64,000 nt of DNA from Zygaena filipendulae (lineage: Eukaryota; Arthropoda; Insecta; Lepidoptera; Zygaenidae). The notes beneath the pieces were generated by a model that had not been told where the DNA came from, made no database searches, and was given only the letters and a program-made list of their open reading frames with translations. The DNA is taken from contig OU015673.1 in NCBI GenBank assembly GCA_907165275.2, forward strand, positions 6,537,001-6,601,000. Reading direction: 5' to 3'. The translations under genes and the position numbers were made by a program. Position 1 is the stretch's first letter, and each line of letters starts with the position of its first letter. Shown here in pieces: positions 1-11,028 of this stretch.

Positions 1-1
1 T

Positions 2-3000
2 ACAAGTGAGCAGAGTAAACTACAGGCTAGAGAGATGAATCCTGAGGTTGAGATAGATCGTGTTGTCAAGAATGAAAAAAAAAATTATACCAACAGGCCA
101 AGTTATTACAACAAAGCTAAAAATAAAGGAAATACAGATAGGAATGATGAATTTTTGTGCCGTAGGTGCAACAAAACCCATGGACCACGTCAATGCCCTG
201 CATATGGTGAGAAATGTAAGCGATGTGGGCTTCTCAACCATTTCGCTATAGCTTGCAAAGTGCGTAGAAGGATCCAGAATGTTGAAGTAGAAGAAGAATT
301 GAGAGCAGATAGCTCTAGTTCATCTGATTCCATAGTGTATTGCAACAGAGTCAAAAATGCTAACAAGTCAGATTGGACAGAGGAAATATATATTGAAGAA
401 AAAAAAATTAACTGTCGACTCGACACTGGAGCCGATGTAAGTGTGATGTCGTTAAAAGTTTTCGAAAGTTTGGACACTCAATTAAAATTAAGTGAAGTAA
501 GTTTAGAGCTAGAATCTTTTTTGGGTGAAAAAGTTAAACCATTAGGCATGGTTTCTTTGAATTGTAAATTTGGAAAAACAGAATGTTATGAAAATTTTAT
601 GATTATCGACAATAATTGTGTGCTATTGGGTCTTCCAGGATGTTTAAAATTAAATTTAGTCAAGAGAATACATAAGCTTAATTTAAATATCAAGCAAAAT
701 GATGAGAAGCAAAAATTTGTGACTATAAATGCAGATATCTTCAGGGGACATGGTAAGTTTCCTAAACCATGTAATATACCGACAATACCACATCAACCTA
801 TTTGTCACCCTGCATCTAGAGTGCCTATAAGTTTAATGAAGTCATTGAAAACAGAATTAGATAGATTGGTTCAGAGGGGTGCTCTAGAAAAGGTAAATGA
901 AATTGATTCAGAAGCTTGCATAAACAAAATTGTCATCGTAGAGAAACAGAATAATAAAATAAGGCTTTGTTTAGACCCCACTGATCTTAATAATTATATT
1001 ATAAGAAAACCAAATATATTACTTACTGTCGAGGAGATAGCAATTAAGCTAAGAGATAAGAAATGTTTCACTGTGCTAGATCTTTCTGAAGGCTTTCATC
1101 ATGTGCCTTTAACGCCACAGGCTTCTTGGAAGTGCTGCTTCGCTACTCCATATGGGGTCTATAAATATTTAGTTTTACCCTACGGTCTATCTAATGCACC
1201 AGATGTGTTTCAAGATGAAATCGAAACTTACTTTGGAAATATTCCTAATGTAATCTGCTGGTTTGACGACATACTTGTGATGGGTGCAACAGAGAAGGAG
1301 CATGATGAGGCCCTCGCAAAGGTTGTTAAGAAAGCTAGGGAAATTAAAGCTGTATTTAATAAAGATAAGCTACAATTTAAGCAATGTGAGGTGAAATATG
1401 TAGGTCAAATTTTTAATGGTGCGGGAATGAGAGTGGACAAGGCTAGAGTAGAGTCATTGTTACAATTAAAATCACCGAGTAGTAAAGAAGAGTTACAAAG
1501 AATTATAGGATCTTTTAACTATGTTAGACGTTATGTGCCGGATATGGCTGAATTGTTGTTTCCTTTATGTCAACTCTTGCGTAAGGATATAGAGTTTAGG
1601 TGGTTGCCACATCATGAAAATATATTTAAAGAGTTAAAGGTTAAAATATCTAAAGCTCCAGCCTTGACCTCTTTCAACCCAAAAGAAGATATTATACTAC
1701 AATGTGACAGTTCACAAAATGGTATTGGTTGCTGCTTGTTTCAAAAAGACATTAATAATATATTAAAACTTGTTGCTTGTGTGTCTAGATCAATGAATAG
1801 TGCAGAAATCAATTACAGTCAAACAGAGAAGGAATTACTTGCAATTTATTATGGTACACAGAAATTTCATAAGTATGTATATGGTTCTAACCGTGTGACG
1901 GTCCAAACTGATCACAAACCACTTGTATCAATTTTAAAAAAACCTATCAGTAAAGTGGGTGCTCCTAGACTCAGAAGATTGAGAATTAAACTGTTAAATT
2001 ACCAGCTCAATCTCGTATACATTCCGGGTAAGTTGATCCATTTTGCTGATATGCTATCACGTAATAGTCGCAGTGAGACTGACATGGATTATGAAATGTT
2101 GGAAATGGTACATACTGTGTCAACTCATTTGCCAATGAGCAACGAGAGGAAAACTCAATTCCGTTTAGAGACGAGTAGGGATAGCTTATTAACTTTAATA
2201 TCAAAGTTCTATTACCAAGGTTGGCCGGAAGAACAGAAACTTAACAGTGAATGTAAACAGTTTTACAAAATGAAAGATTCAATTTATGTCCAGTCAGGTC
2301 TTGTATTTCTTAATGAAAAAATAGTGGTCCCACATAAATTAAAGTCATATGTTTTAAAATTAATACACCAGGGACATCCTGGAATTTCAAAGTCAATAAA
2401 GAAAGCTCGCCAATTGTTTTACTGGCCAAAAATGTCTCAAGACATACAACAATACATTATGAAGTGTCGAACATGTGAAAAGTTCAGACCTCATAATTTC
2501 CATGAACCATTGATACCACACAAGATTCCTAAACACAGGTACTATAAAGTAGGTAGTGATATATTTGAGCATGCAGGTAAATCATATCTGGTCATTGTTG
2601 ACTATTTTTCACACTGGCTGGAATTGATACCGCTACAGTCTAAAACTTCCAGAGGCGTTATCAACGCAATGCAAGAAGTGTTCACTAGATTTGGCTACCC
2701 GGTAGAAATTGTTGCTGATAATAACCCTTTTCTATCCTTAGAGTGTAGAGAATATTACCAGTCCAAGGACATGCAGATTGTTACATGTAGCCCTCACTAT
2801 CATAGAAGTAATGGTTTAGCAGAAAAGGCTGTCAATATTGGCAAGAACTTAATTAAGAAATCCTTTGAGGATAATGTAGACTATCGTGAGTCATTGTTAC
2901 ATTATAATAATAGCCCATTGTCAGGCATACAAGTCTCTCCAGCACAGATTTTGCACAGTAGACGCTTAAGAACTAATATACCAACCACATTAGACGCTTT

Positions 3001-3493
3001 GAATCCTAAAATAGAGAAAAATGTTCACAAATTGTTAGAATTGAAACAGTCTTTAACCAAAGAAATTCATGATAAAAAAGCAAGAAGAAAGGAAGTTGAG
3101 TTCAGCATAGGAGAGGAGATAGTTTATAGAACAGGAAATGATAGATATTGGAAAAAAGGTATGGTTACAAAAAAGTGCAAGGAACCTAGGTCCTATTTAA
3201 TTGAGACACATGAAAATTCTAGACCCTTAAGGCGGAATACCAACCACATGAGAAAATCATTTTCAAAAGCTCAAGGTTATTCTAGAGATGGACTGATTGA
3301 GTCTTCTTATTTTGACAATGAGTCACAAAGCTCTCATACTAGAGAATCAGATAGTCCACATCGTAGTCTCGATAATAGTAATCATAGTCAAGCAGAAAAA
3401 GAACCTCAAGTCCCTCAATCTAATTTAAGTACTACTATGTATCAAACTCGCTCTGGCAGATATGTAAAACCGAGGGATATTTTGGATTTGTAA
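2..3493 (+). CDS. Gag-Pol polyprotein of Gypsy retrotransposon (5' partial)
   Basis: This is a retrotransposon polyprotein that copies element RNA and integrates the cDNA. The frame is open to the left window edge, so the ATG at 35 need not be the true start; residues below count from it. Two CCHC-type zinc knuckles are present (C42-C54 and C61-C74, the second CX2CX4HX4C). The aspartic protease motif DTGA is at 130-133. The reverse transcriptase has FDDI at 410-413 in place of YxDD. RNase H has an Asp at 558 and the later TEKELLA and QTDHKPL blocks. The integrase has an HHCC zinc site and an intact D,D-E set (GSDIFEH, VADNNPF, NGLAEKA). There is no stop or frameshift in about 1160 codons, so the copy looks young. 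It ends in a TRSGRYVKP tail typical of one Gypsy lineage. The identity is secure; the clade is not assigned. Confidence 0.95.
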   Translation, partial: TSEQSKLQAREMNPEVEIDRVVKNEKKNYTNRPSYYNKAKNKGNTDRNDEFLCRRCNKTHGPRQCPAYGEKCKRCGLLNHFAIACKVRRRIQNVEVEEELRADSSSSSDSIVYCNRVKNANKSDWTEEIYIEEKKINCRLDTGADVSVMSLKVFESLDTQLKLSEVSLELESFLGEKVKPLGMVSLNCKFGKTECYENFMIIDNNCVLLGLPGCLKLNLVKRIHKLNLNIKQNDEKQKFVTINADIFRGHGKFPKPCNIPTIPHQPICHPASRVPISLMKSLKTELDRLVQRGALEKVNEIDSEACINKIVIVEKQNNKIRLCLDPTDLNNYIIRKPNILLTVEEIAIKLRDKKCFTVLDLSEGFHHVPLTPQASWKCCFATPYGVYKYLVLPYGLSNAPDVFQDEIETYFGNIPNVICWFDDILVMGATEKEHDEALAKVVKKAREIKAVFNKDKLQFKQCEVKYVGQIFNGAGMRVDKARVESLLQLKSPSSKEELQRIIGSFNYVRRYVPDMAELLFPLCQLLRKDIEFRWLPHHENIFKELKVKISKAPALTSFNPKEDIILQCDSSQNGIGCCLFQKDINNILKLVACVSRSMNSAEINYSQTEKELLAIYYGTQKFHKYVYGSNRVTVQTDHKPLVSILKKPISKVGAPRLRRLRIKLLNYQLNLVYIPGKLIHFADMLSRNSRSETDMDYEMLEMVHTVSTHLPMSNERKTQFRLETSRDSLLTLISKFYYQGWPEEQKLNSECKQFYKMKDSIYVQSGLVFLNEKIVVPHKLKSYVLKLIHQGHPGISKSIKKARQLFYWPKMSQDIQQYIMKCRTCEKFRPHNFHEPLIPHKIPKHRYYKVGSDIFEHAGKSYLVIVDYFSHWLELIPLQSKTSRGVINAMQEVFTRFGYPVEIVADNNPFLSLECREYYQSKDMQIVTCSPHYHRSNGLAEKAVNIGKNLIKKSFEDNVDYRESLLHYNNSPLSGIQVSPAQILHSRRLRTNIPTTLDALNPKIEKNVHKLLELKQSLTKEIHDKKARRKEVEFSIGEEIVYRTGNDRYWKKGMVTKKCKEPRSYLIETHENSRPLRRNTNHMRKSFSKAQGYSRDGLIESSYFDNESQSSHTRESDSPHRSLDNSNHSQAEKEPQVPQSNLSTTMYQTRSGRYVKPRDILDL

Positions 3494-3618
3494 TGATTGC
3501 TTAGAGTTTAAATTTTGTGTAAAACCTAGGTGTTTTGTATTTGTAACGATTTGTTTAGAATTTAATTCTAATCTAGAATTATAATATATTATGTGAAAGC
3601 TACATGATGTAAACAACT

Positions 3619-3797
3619 TAAGGGGAAGGTGTTGTAAGTGTACTGCCTCCTTTAGTTTGGTTAATGTGTTGTTCCCTTATGATCTTGTCTATGACACTTT
3701 TTATTATCTAGAGAAGCTGGAAAATGTACTCTTGTAAACTCGACTCTGATATAATAAATCTGCTATAACTAATCAATGGTGATTATCATTTAAAACA
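3619..3797 (+). repeat. Polypurine tract and candidate 3' LTR
   Basis: A purine run (AAGGGGAAGG) ends directly before TGTTGTAAGTG, the usual order of plus-strand primer and LTR start. An AATAAA at 3753 could be the poly(A) signal. The left boundary is good; the right boundary is a guess because the 5' LTR is not in the window for comparison. Confidence 0.6.
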
Positions 3798-3823
3798 TTT
3801 TTATATTATTATTATTCATAATA

Positions 3824-4456
3824 ATAGGGTACTTGCATGAAATTTATAATAAGAAATTGTGTCAATATTTCGAAAAGAGCCTTAGAAAAGCGTTATCGTG
3901 CAAGATTTACTAAAAAAATTTCAATAGTTTCCAAAATATTCAACTTTTAATTTTGTGAAACGGAACGTTGCAACGAAACACCAATCACAGCCAAGCTTAA
4001 CACATGACGTCACTTTTATTTTTTTAGGAAACATTAACCTCTTTCAGAGAAGGCAAAAGAAACTAAGTGCATACAGTCAACGCATATTTTTCATTTTCTG
4101 AAGTTTTTTACTTTAAACTGCATCGGTAACATGCATTTCAATTCTTTAGTGGAACTTTTGGAAGTGAAACGACACAGTTAAACCTTAATTTCGCTTTTGG
4201 ATATTGAAGTTATCTGTCTGTCAGTGTCACATGATCCTGTCAATACGACATTGACATTTCTATCACAGATTAATAAGGCGTAATTTTGAACAAGTGACGT
4301 CATTCCGCGTTTCGGCGGTAAGGTCTAAAGTAGGAACTTTGAAACGCTCTATTTCATTAATTTATGCATATATTTTTTTTCTTTTTCTTGATTTGTTTAA
4401 GTAGGCCATATATCTTTAAAATAGACTGAAAAAAAAAATTCATGCAAGTACCCTAT
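3824..4456. mobile_element. TIR element family 1, copy 1 (MITE-like)
   Basis: A 633-bp non-coding element has terminal inverted repeats ATAGGGTACTTGCATGA and its reverse complement at 4440-4456, flanked on both sides by TA. It is nearly identical over its whole length to 7558-8185. The TA duplication and short TIRs fit a non-autonomous DNA transposon, possibly of Tc1/mariner type; the superfamily is inferred. No transposase frame is present. Confidence 0.88.
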
Positions 4457-4719
4457 TAAACTAACTACGAAATGACATCATAAATATGTAACAAGTATGT
4501 TATCAAGGTGTAATGTTATATTTTGCAATATAAAACATTACTCCCAGTCAATGAAGTCATTAATACAAATACTGTTGTTATCTGTCTGTTTGTTACTAAT
4601 GTAAGTAAAAGGTCATAGTAATGTTTTAATTCACTACAGATTATTGCTATTATAATATTTCCATCTTTATGGTTAAAGGCTAGATCATAGATCGTAGGCT
4701 TGGTCATAGTTTACCAGAT

Positions 4720-5022
4720 GTTAAGTGACAATGTGTTTAAAAATTTTAAACATACCTAGCCCGGGACGCAAATTGGCTTTCAAGTCTGGTAACTATGGGT
4801 ATTTGTTTTTTTTATTGTGAACAGACTAGGCTTTGATCACAACTCACCTGATGTTAAGTGAGTGTGGTCGAAGATTGTAAACACACCTAGCCTGGAATGG
4901 GAACTGACTTTCAAGTGAGGCTGCTGGAACACATTGTTAAGGGCTTGGCAACAAATTTAAACTTGCAGGTGGTAGCTAGCCAACTGGGCACTGGAAAGTA
5001 CCCTACCACCATCCTTTAAAAA
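4720..5022 (-). repeat. Decayed tRNA-SINE family B remnant
   Basis: The blocks 'CTTTCAAGTGAGGCTGCTGG' and 'GGTGGTAGCTAGCCA' match the better copy at 11880-12245 in the same orientation. A partial second unit precedes them (4740-4800). The tRNA-like head is missing here. Confidence 0.6.
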
Positions 5023-5130
5023 ATTTATTAAAAGTTTCTAGTTTATTGATGTTAGCCATGACTTTTCTTTTTATGCCGTATTGTATAATCAGAAAGACTT
5101 AGGATATTAGGAAATTGCGACACAATGGGC

Positions 5131-5345
5131 TAGTTGACTTCTTTTTTTGTCAGTCTTGTAGATTATAAAAAAAATATTGGACACATTTTTTCTTAATGGT
5201 GTAACATTGAGTTAAAATTTCGCTTGAGATCACTATCCAGTGCAGTTTGCAACTTTGCATGGGAGCTTTGGAGCTGGTTAATGACATTACAAGCCCCCAC
5301 CCTAAACTTTAATGTACTTTATCTCTTTATATTTTCATTAATATG
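5131..5345 (+). repeat. Dispersed repeat, GTCAGTCTTGTAGATTA family, copy 1
   Basis: It shares the opening GTCAGTCTTGTAGATTA, a TATTGGACAC block, the segment CAGTGCAGT and the closing CCCCCACCCTAAACTT with 7262-7505. Related copies lie at 41090-41290 (inverted), 45110-45230 and 48785-48925. Non-coding; the class is unknown. Confidence 0.6.
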
Positions 5346-5697
5346 AAAAACCAATGAATGAATGAATGCATGAATGTGGGAACTCTGAAATTACACAGCA
5401 TAGCTAGTAATATAATAATCTATGACTGAGACATATAAAAAATAACCTATTTGTTTTTTTTTTTCAACTTTTTTCATAAAACCAGTAAGGCCCTACTTAA
5501 ATACCTATGACAACTATATTTTAGATATCTTAAAAACATTTTAAAGCAATCAGTAAACATTGGACCTAAGTTTCGAAACTTGAATGTAGAGAAATAAAAC
5601 TAAACAACCTTCAAACTGGCTGCTAAGCATAACTTGTGAAATCTTTGCCTTGAAATTTTCATAATGCTTACAAATAATATCTTCCATTGATACATAC

Positions 5698-5944
5698 CTA
5701 AACAGCATACGAAGAACTTCAGCAGCGTAAAGAGGAAAGCGTTATAGAAGTTGGCATCGTAATAATTGGCATCAGTGTCCGCAAAGTCTACGTGGTCTAC
5801 CGTCACATTGCTGAGGAGTGAGACTTCGTCTCCGCTCGACACTGGCAGCCCTAGGCTTATCTTAAGGAACTCATCCACCACAAATAGTGGCGGCACCCTA
5901 AGTAGCACCTCCACCAACAGCAGAGCCTTCGACCTCAGCGACAT
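5698..5944 (-). CDS. First coding exon of an unrecognised gene (82 residues plus one base)
   Basis: The ATG at 5944 opens an 82-codon reading frame on the minus strand. The frame ends at a strong splice donor (TTAG|GTATGT, donor at 5697). The protein begins MSLRSKALLLVEVLLRV and has a second hydrophobic run near its end (FYNAFLFTLLKFFVCCLG). This suggests a membrane or secreted protein with an acidic loop (DEVSLLSN, DFADTDANYYDAN) between. I do not recognise the family. A GC-rich stretch upstream (6000-6030) could be the promoter or 5' UTR. Later exons must lie to the left; none was found with confidence down to the Gypsy element, so the next intron may contain that insertion. Confidence 0.55.
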
Positions 5945-6689
5945 TATTCATCTATGCAAGTCTTGGCACACACTGCACACACCAGCACTGAAAATATAAT
6001 GACTACGGCCGACACCGCGGACGGCCGGCGAATATTTCTCGACACAATTATGATTGATTTCTTTATTTTTTTATTAAACTGAACCGTTAAAAGTACGTAT
6101 AGTTGGAAAAATATGAAAATAGGACTAAAATTTTTGCGACAATAAAAAGTTGACACTACAAATTTAGATGTTGCCTGAATGAATAACTTAAAATGTCCAA
6201 GTAGAAATTCAGTCTTCAGAGTTGCCACTAACGATTAACGAATAAGATAAAAGTACCTACGTTGATTGTGATTTGTTTGTTTTTTTTTAAAAAAAAAAGG
6301 TTGATGAAGTATATTTATATTAAAAAATATATATCTCATATTTTTAAGGCTGTGGCTAGTCGTTCATTAAACGGACGACTAATAATTAATCGTTCGCTGT
6401 ATTGATCTTTCCTAACGTTCTATTTTTGTTATGAGATTTGCACGCCGAATGAAAAAACGTTTTAGGTGATATACAATTTTTGTCTAAAATAAATTGTATA
6501 TGTCACTGAAAAATTGTAAAATACAGTGTAAAATACACGTCACATACATTATAAATCTACGTATAGCCCAAAGCAACGTAATGGGTGGTACAGTCGGCAA
6601 AAGCATTATGTAACCACTTTTGTCAATCTTTGAACTTTATTACTATTGCAATAAGATTCAATGATTGTCAACAGTGTTTACATACTCCA

Positions 6690-7015
6690 CTAGCTGTTCC
6701 CCGCCGTTTCAACCCCGGTATTTTCAAAGATCACGCGGGAATTTTGCGATAAGAATACCTACCTTCTCTTTCCGTACTCCTGACAAAATATACTCACCTA
6801 CCTGAAATTTCTTCCAAGAAAACACATTGTTGCATACAAACTTTGCAGTCCCTTTTCACCCCTTAATTTTAGGGGTTGAATTTTCAAAAATCCTTTCTTA
6901 GTGCACGCTTACGTCACTTAGGAACATTTGTACAAAATTTCATGGTTATAGACCCAGCGGTTTCAGCTGTGCGTTGATGGATCAGTTACTCCGTTTCTGC
7001 TTTTATACCTACATC
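6690..7015 (-). mobile_element. Helitron-like repeat, diverged subfamily
   Basis: It starts CTAGCTGTTCCCC (the reverse of a CTAG 3' end) with a degenerate GC hairpin. The middle (AGGGGTTGAATTTTCAAAAA) differs from the commoner copies but matches the fragment at 57707-57850. The far end is not well defined. Confidence 0.55.
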
Positions 7016-7056
7016 GTGTTAATGAATTGACTGACAACTAAAAAGTAGTTTGCTCA

Positions 7057-7140
7057 ACAAAATTTTAACAAAAAAATAAAAACCTACTTCCAACTTCTGT
7101 TTTTGGAAGTCGGTTTTAATTTTTTTGTTAAAATTTTGTT
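7057..7140. repeat. Long inverted repeat (foldback) element
   Basis: Two arms of about 37 bp (7057-7093 and 7104-7140) are almost exact reverse complements around a 10-bp loop. Each arm runs AACAAAATTTTAACAAAAAA, then AAAACC-ACTTCCA. Such AAAACCGACTTCCA foldbacks are common in moth and butterfly genomes. Non-coding. Confidence 0.75.
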
Positions 7141-7261
7141 TATTTCTCGCTTTTCAGTGGGTCGGCTGTCAAATCGCAATAGGTGTGCCTTCTCTCTGGG
7201 TGTGCCTATAATTTGCCGCGCGGCGAAAAGCGACTGTCTTGATGGTAATAGGCTATTTTAA

Positions 7262-7505
7262 ATTTTTTTTTTAGTCAGTCTTGTAGATTAATAAAAAATA
7301 TTGGACACGTATTTTTTCTTGTTTTACGTAATCAAAAAATAACGGCGACGTTTTACGTAATAAATTGAGTTGAAATTTCGCGTGACGTCACTAACCAGTG
7401 CAGTCTGTATGGCGGCTTGTAGCGGCTTGTAGTGCCGTCACGAGCCCCCACCCTAAACTTCAATGCGCTTTATCTCTGTGTATTTTCATTTACTTATTTG
7501 AAAAA
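7262..7505 (+). repeat. Dispersed repeat, GTCAGTCTTGTAGATTA family, copy 2
   Basis: This is the clearest copy. It has TAGTCAGTCTTGTAGATTA, a duplicated TTTTACGTAAT, CGCGTGACGTCACTAACCAG, and a closing CCCCCACCCTAAACTTC. It lies about 50 bp from the second TIR element. Confidence 0.65.
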
Positions 7506-7557
7506 TAAAAAGATACATGTCTAATGATTTTTAATTTTATAACTGACGGACTAATAA

Positions 7558-8185
7558 TAGGGTACTTGCATGAAATTTATAGTAAGAAATTGTATCAATA
7601 TTTCAAAAAGAGCCTTAGAAAAGCGTTATCGTGCAAGATTTACTAAAAAAAATTCAATAGTTTCTAAAATATTCAACTTTTAATTTTGTGAAACGGAACG
7701 TTGTAACGAAACACCAATCACAGCCAAGCTTGACACATGACGTCACTTTTATTTTTTTAGGAAACATTTATCTCTTTCAGAGAAGGCAAAAGAAACTAAG
7801 TGCATACAGTCAACACATATTTTCCATTTTCTAAAGTTTTTTACTTTAAAATGCATCGGTAAGATGCATTTCGATTCTTTACTGGAACTTTTGGAAGTAA
7901 ATCGACACAGTTCAACCTTAATTTCGCTTTTGGATATTGAAGTTATCTGTCTGTCAGTGTCACATGACCCTGTCAATATGACAGTGACATTTATATCACA
8001 GATTAATAAGGCGTAATTTTGAACAAGTGACGTCGTTCCGCGTTTCAGCGGTAAAATCTAAAGTAGGAACTTTGAAACGCTCTATTTAATTAATTTATGC
8101 ATTTATTTTTTCTTTTCCTTGATTTGTTTAAGTAGGCCATATATCTTTAAAATAGCCTGAAAAAAAAATCATGCAAGTACCCTAT
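7558..8185. mobile_element. TIR element family 1, copy 2 (MITE-like)
   Basis: This is a 628-bp second copy of the element at 3824-4456 in the same orientation, with the same 17-bp TIRs and flanking TA. Differences are scattered point changes and small indels, so the two are separate insertions of a fairly young family, not a recent local duplication including flanks. Confidence 0.88.
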
Positions 8186-8562
8186 TATGATATTTCATTT
8201 TTTTTTTGTGAATTTCGCTTTTATCTGAATAGGCACATAGGTTAAGACCTATGTGCATTATAGAAAAACACGAGTAGAACAGTCAACCTACCTACCGATC
8301 GATTTAGGTATAAACTGTGCGGCTTCCTTCATATGGCTTCTGCACTTCGGTAGCAAATTAAAAATACTGTTCCCGGCCGTTGAGCTTCGAAAGCTTTGGA
8401 ATAGTTCGGAATAATTTATCCCTACTAGTCTCTACCACATATAATATTCAGTTGAGTTGTTATAGCGTGAAATAGTAACAAACAAACAAACTCGCATTCG
8501 CATTTATATCTAATATTAGTTAGGATACTAGTATAGTATTATATTATCGTCCCTAATAAATA

Positions 8563-8882
8563 CTAGCTGTTCCCCGCGGTTTCACTCGCGTTAGTGTCGG
8601 AGATCCCGCGTCTATTTCGAGATAAAAGTAGTACCCTATATTGTTTTCTGTACCTACCCTTGACGTGTAGGTAGTATGCAAAATTTAATTTATTTTCTTC
8701 GGCGTTAATTTCGAAATTCCCGTGGGAATTACGGGATAGGTAAATAGTAGCCTATGTCCTTCTCTGTACCCCTGACAACGTGTATGCAAAATTTCGTGGT
8801 GATCGGTTGAGCCGTTTAGCCGTGAACGCGTAACAAACATACAAATAAACAAACTCACTCTCACATTTATATATACCTACAT
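8563..8882 (-). mobile_element. Helitron-like repeat
   Basis: It begins CTAGCTGTTCCCCGCGG with the hairpin CGCGGTTTCACTCGCG. It then has two rounds of GGGATA/CCCTATGTCCTTCTCTGTACC blocks and ends ACAAACTCACTCTCACATTTATA. A tail of another old copy lies just left (8462-8524). Confidence 0.75.
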
Positions 8883-9666
8883 ATTTAAAGTTCAAATTAA
8901 ACCTTTGTTTAAAATAAATTATAGGTAGTTTCTACCTACTTATTGCAATATTAGTAGTTTGACTGTAGATTTATATCTATGTAATTTTTGGGTTCAAGAG
9001 AATAGCACAGAGGAGAATATTCATGGCTATCGTTAAGTATTAGATAATATGTTTTTGCAGCCTAACTGTAGTTTTTTTGTAATATGTCTTTATAGAGGCG
9101 AATATCATTTTCGTCCTTAATCCCTCGTTCTCGTTCTGTAAAAATATTTTTAAGTCGTGTTAATGTTAATAATTATGAGATACCGGAACGTTTCGAAGCG
9201 TGGCACGAGCGCGCCAAAAAAAAAAAGAACATGGCGATTAAATATGGCGGGAATAATAAGTCGAGACACGCGTCAGGCACGCGCTGTCCCCCTATTGAAT
9301 GACTAGTACGAAATCAATCGTAAGAATCTGTGAAAGATAAGTAATGAATCCGGAATAAAAGATTAAATTACAAACATTATCTTTTATTTACGTTTCCGAT
9401 TGAGTCGTATCGTTTTACAGCGGTCGAAATTGGTAGGAAATTAACTCGCGGCCGTATTGTTTAAATTGATGAGAACTTTTCGTTATAGGTATTGTTATTT
9501 CAGGGGTAATTTGTAATTTGGTACGTCCATTGGGGTGACGCATTTACACATCAGCAGATTAGTAGATGCCGTAATGAATCAGAATTTTTAAAAATATACC
9601 TACTTCTGAAAAGCACGGCCAGAGAGGTTCCGTTAATTTCATACATTATCATGTACCTACCTGTAA

Positions 9667-9879
9667 TCTATACTAATAGATATTATAAAGAGGAAAGCTT
9701 TGATTATTTGTTTGTTACGATTTAACTCACAAACTACTGGTCCTATTTCAAAAATTCATTCACCATTAGAATGCTACATTATCCCTGAGTAACATAGGCT
9801 ATTTGTTTTGTAACCCGGAAATCCCGCGGGAACTCTGAAATTACCTCAGGTCACAGGTGAAGCCGCGGGGAACATCTAG
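9667..9879 (+). mobile_element. Helitron-like repeat, TCTATACTAATA subfamily
   Basis: It starts TCTATACTAATA and ends CCGCGGGGAACATCTAG, with an A before and a T after. Those are the host bases expected for a Helitron inserted between A and T. It is 213 bp, with no coding content. Confidence 0.8.
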
Positions 9880-11028
9880 TAATCTATAACTAAGGTATCT
9901 TTGTTCCTGAGTACCTTTAATTGCCCCGAGAAAAAAAAACGCTATTTATGTTAATAAATCTTATATTTCTTATTCCACTACACCATAAATAAAATAATTT
10001 GAATTTAGACAGATTTTTATTTAAGAAATCAGTTCATTTTATTTTAAAAAGACTTAATTTTCCAGTAGGTACAGGGTCAGGGACAACAACTCAATGACTC
10101 GCTAAACTAATATAAAAGACGTAGGTAGGTAAGTACTGCGTGTAAAAGGCTTTTGCAATGGGCCAAAAGCTTTTTTTTTGGTTTTCAGAGGTGTTTTCAT
10201 AGCAACAGTAAATCTACAAGCGAGAACAATTTGCAATTTTCCCCTGAGAAAAAAAATACTCACAAGTATCATAGCGAAGTTTAGTATGTACTCCATGATT
10301 TTCTCAGAAATGTTTTCTGTTTTCAAAAATAGTAATTGTGTAATCTATAGATAATTGAGATAAATATCATCCCACGAGTTGAAAAAGATCAATGAACATG
10401 ATAGAAACACCTTTAATCCATTATGCAAACACTCTATACTCTATAGATAGAGTATAGACCATCCCTTATATTTACTCCATGGGGTAGCCGACCACAGTAT
10501 GTAGTGTGGACACAAAATGCTTGTAATAATTGGGTGCACCCATATCCATACAACATCACACCTGTATTTGCCCTGCGGCTAAACTGCAAGTGTTTACAGT
10601 ACTGTGATCTTTTGATTTCAGTCGACAGGTAGCAATGTTTTGTTTGTTTTGTGGGTAGGTAGGTACAATTAAATTAGGGGTGGTTTAACTTTTTATGAGA
10701 GGGTTGATGTTATTGTTAATGTTCAATAAAAAATATTGGCACGCTTTAGAATTCTAATGGTAGATTTTTCCACTGGCGTTCCTTCCATACAAGCCCTAAA
10801 GCCCGGCCTGCCTAGCTGAAGCGCTTGCTTTTGGAGTATCAAATATTTTTATTAAGTATTTATAATTAAAGTTAAGAGCTTATCAGGTACTACAAAATTT
10901 TTAAACGAAAACACAATAAAGTAGGCAAGCACGATATTATTCATTTACTGAAATGTAAAGCAAACTTAATAGATTGAGACTGAAGTCTATCTGAAGTGTC
11001 GAGTGACTGACATGGTATTATTTTATAA
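9880..11028. other. No gene seen
   Basis: AT-rich sequence without supported coding potential. It holds a 12-bp-arm inverted repeat at 10434-10459 (TCTATACTCTAT, 2-bp gap). The stretch 10470-10600 may be part of an old transposon. Confidence 0.4.

Larger units (their letters stand above)
1..3797 (+). mobile_element. Ty3/Gypsy LTR retrotransposon, 5' end outside the window
   Basis: One long gag-pol frame (2-3493) is followed by a purine-rich tract (3619-3629) and a short candidate 3' LTR that starts TGTTGTAAGTG at 3630. An AATAAA lies at 3753-3758. The right LTR end is uncertain; a CA at 3796-3797 would make it about 168 bp. The 5' LTR, primer site and most of gag lie left of the window. The order protease, RT, RNase H, integrase is that of Ty3/Gypsy (Metaviridae-type) elements. 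There is no env-like frame after pol within the window. Confidence 0.9.

Noticed and set aside
4650..4707. Minus-strand PTIYDLAFNHKDGNIIIA, resembling the start of a WD40 blade
   Set aside because: One short stretch with no convincing splice sites or neighbouring exons; the likeness may be chance.
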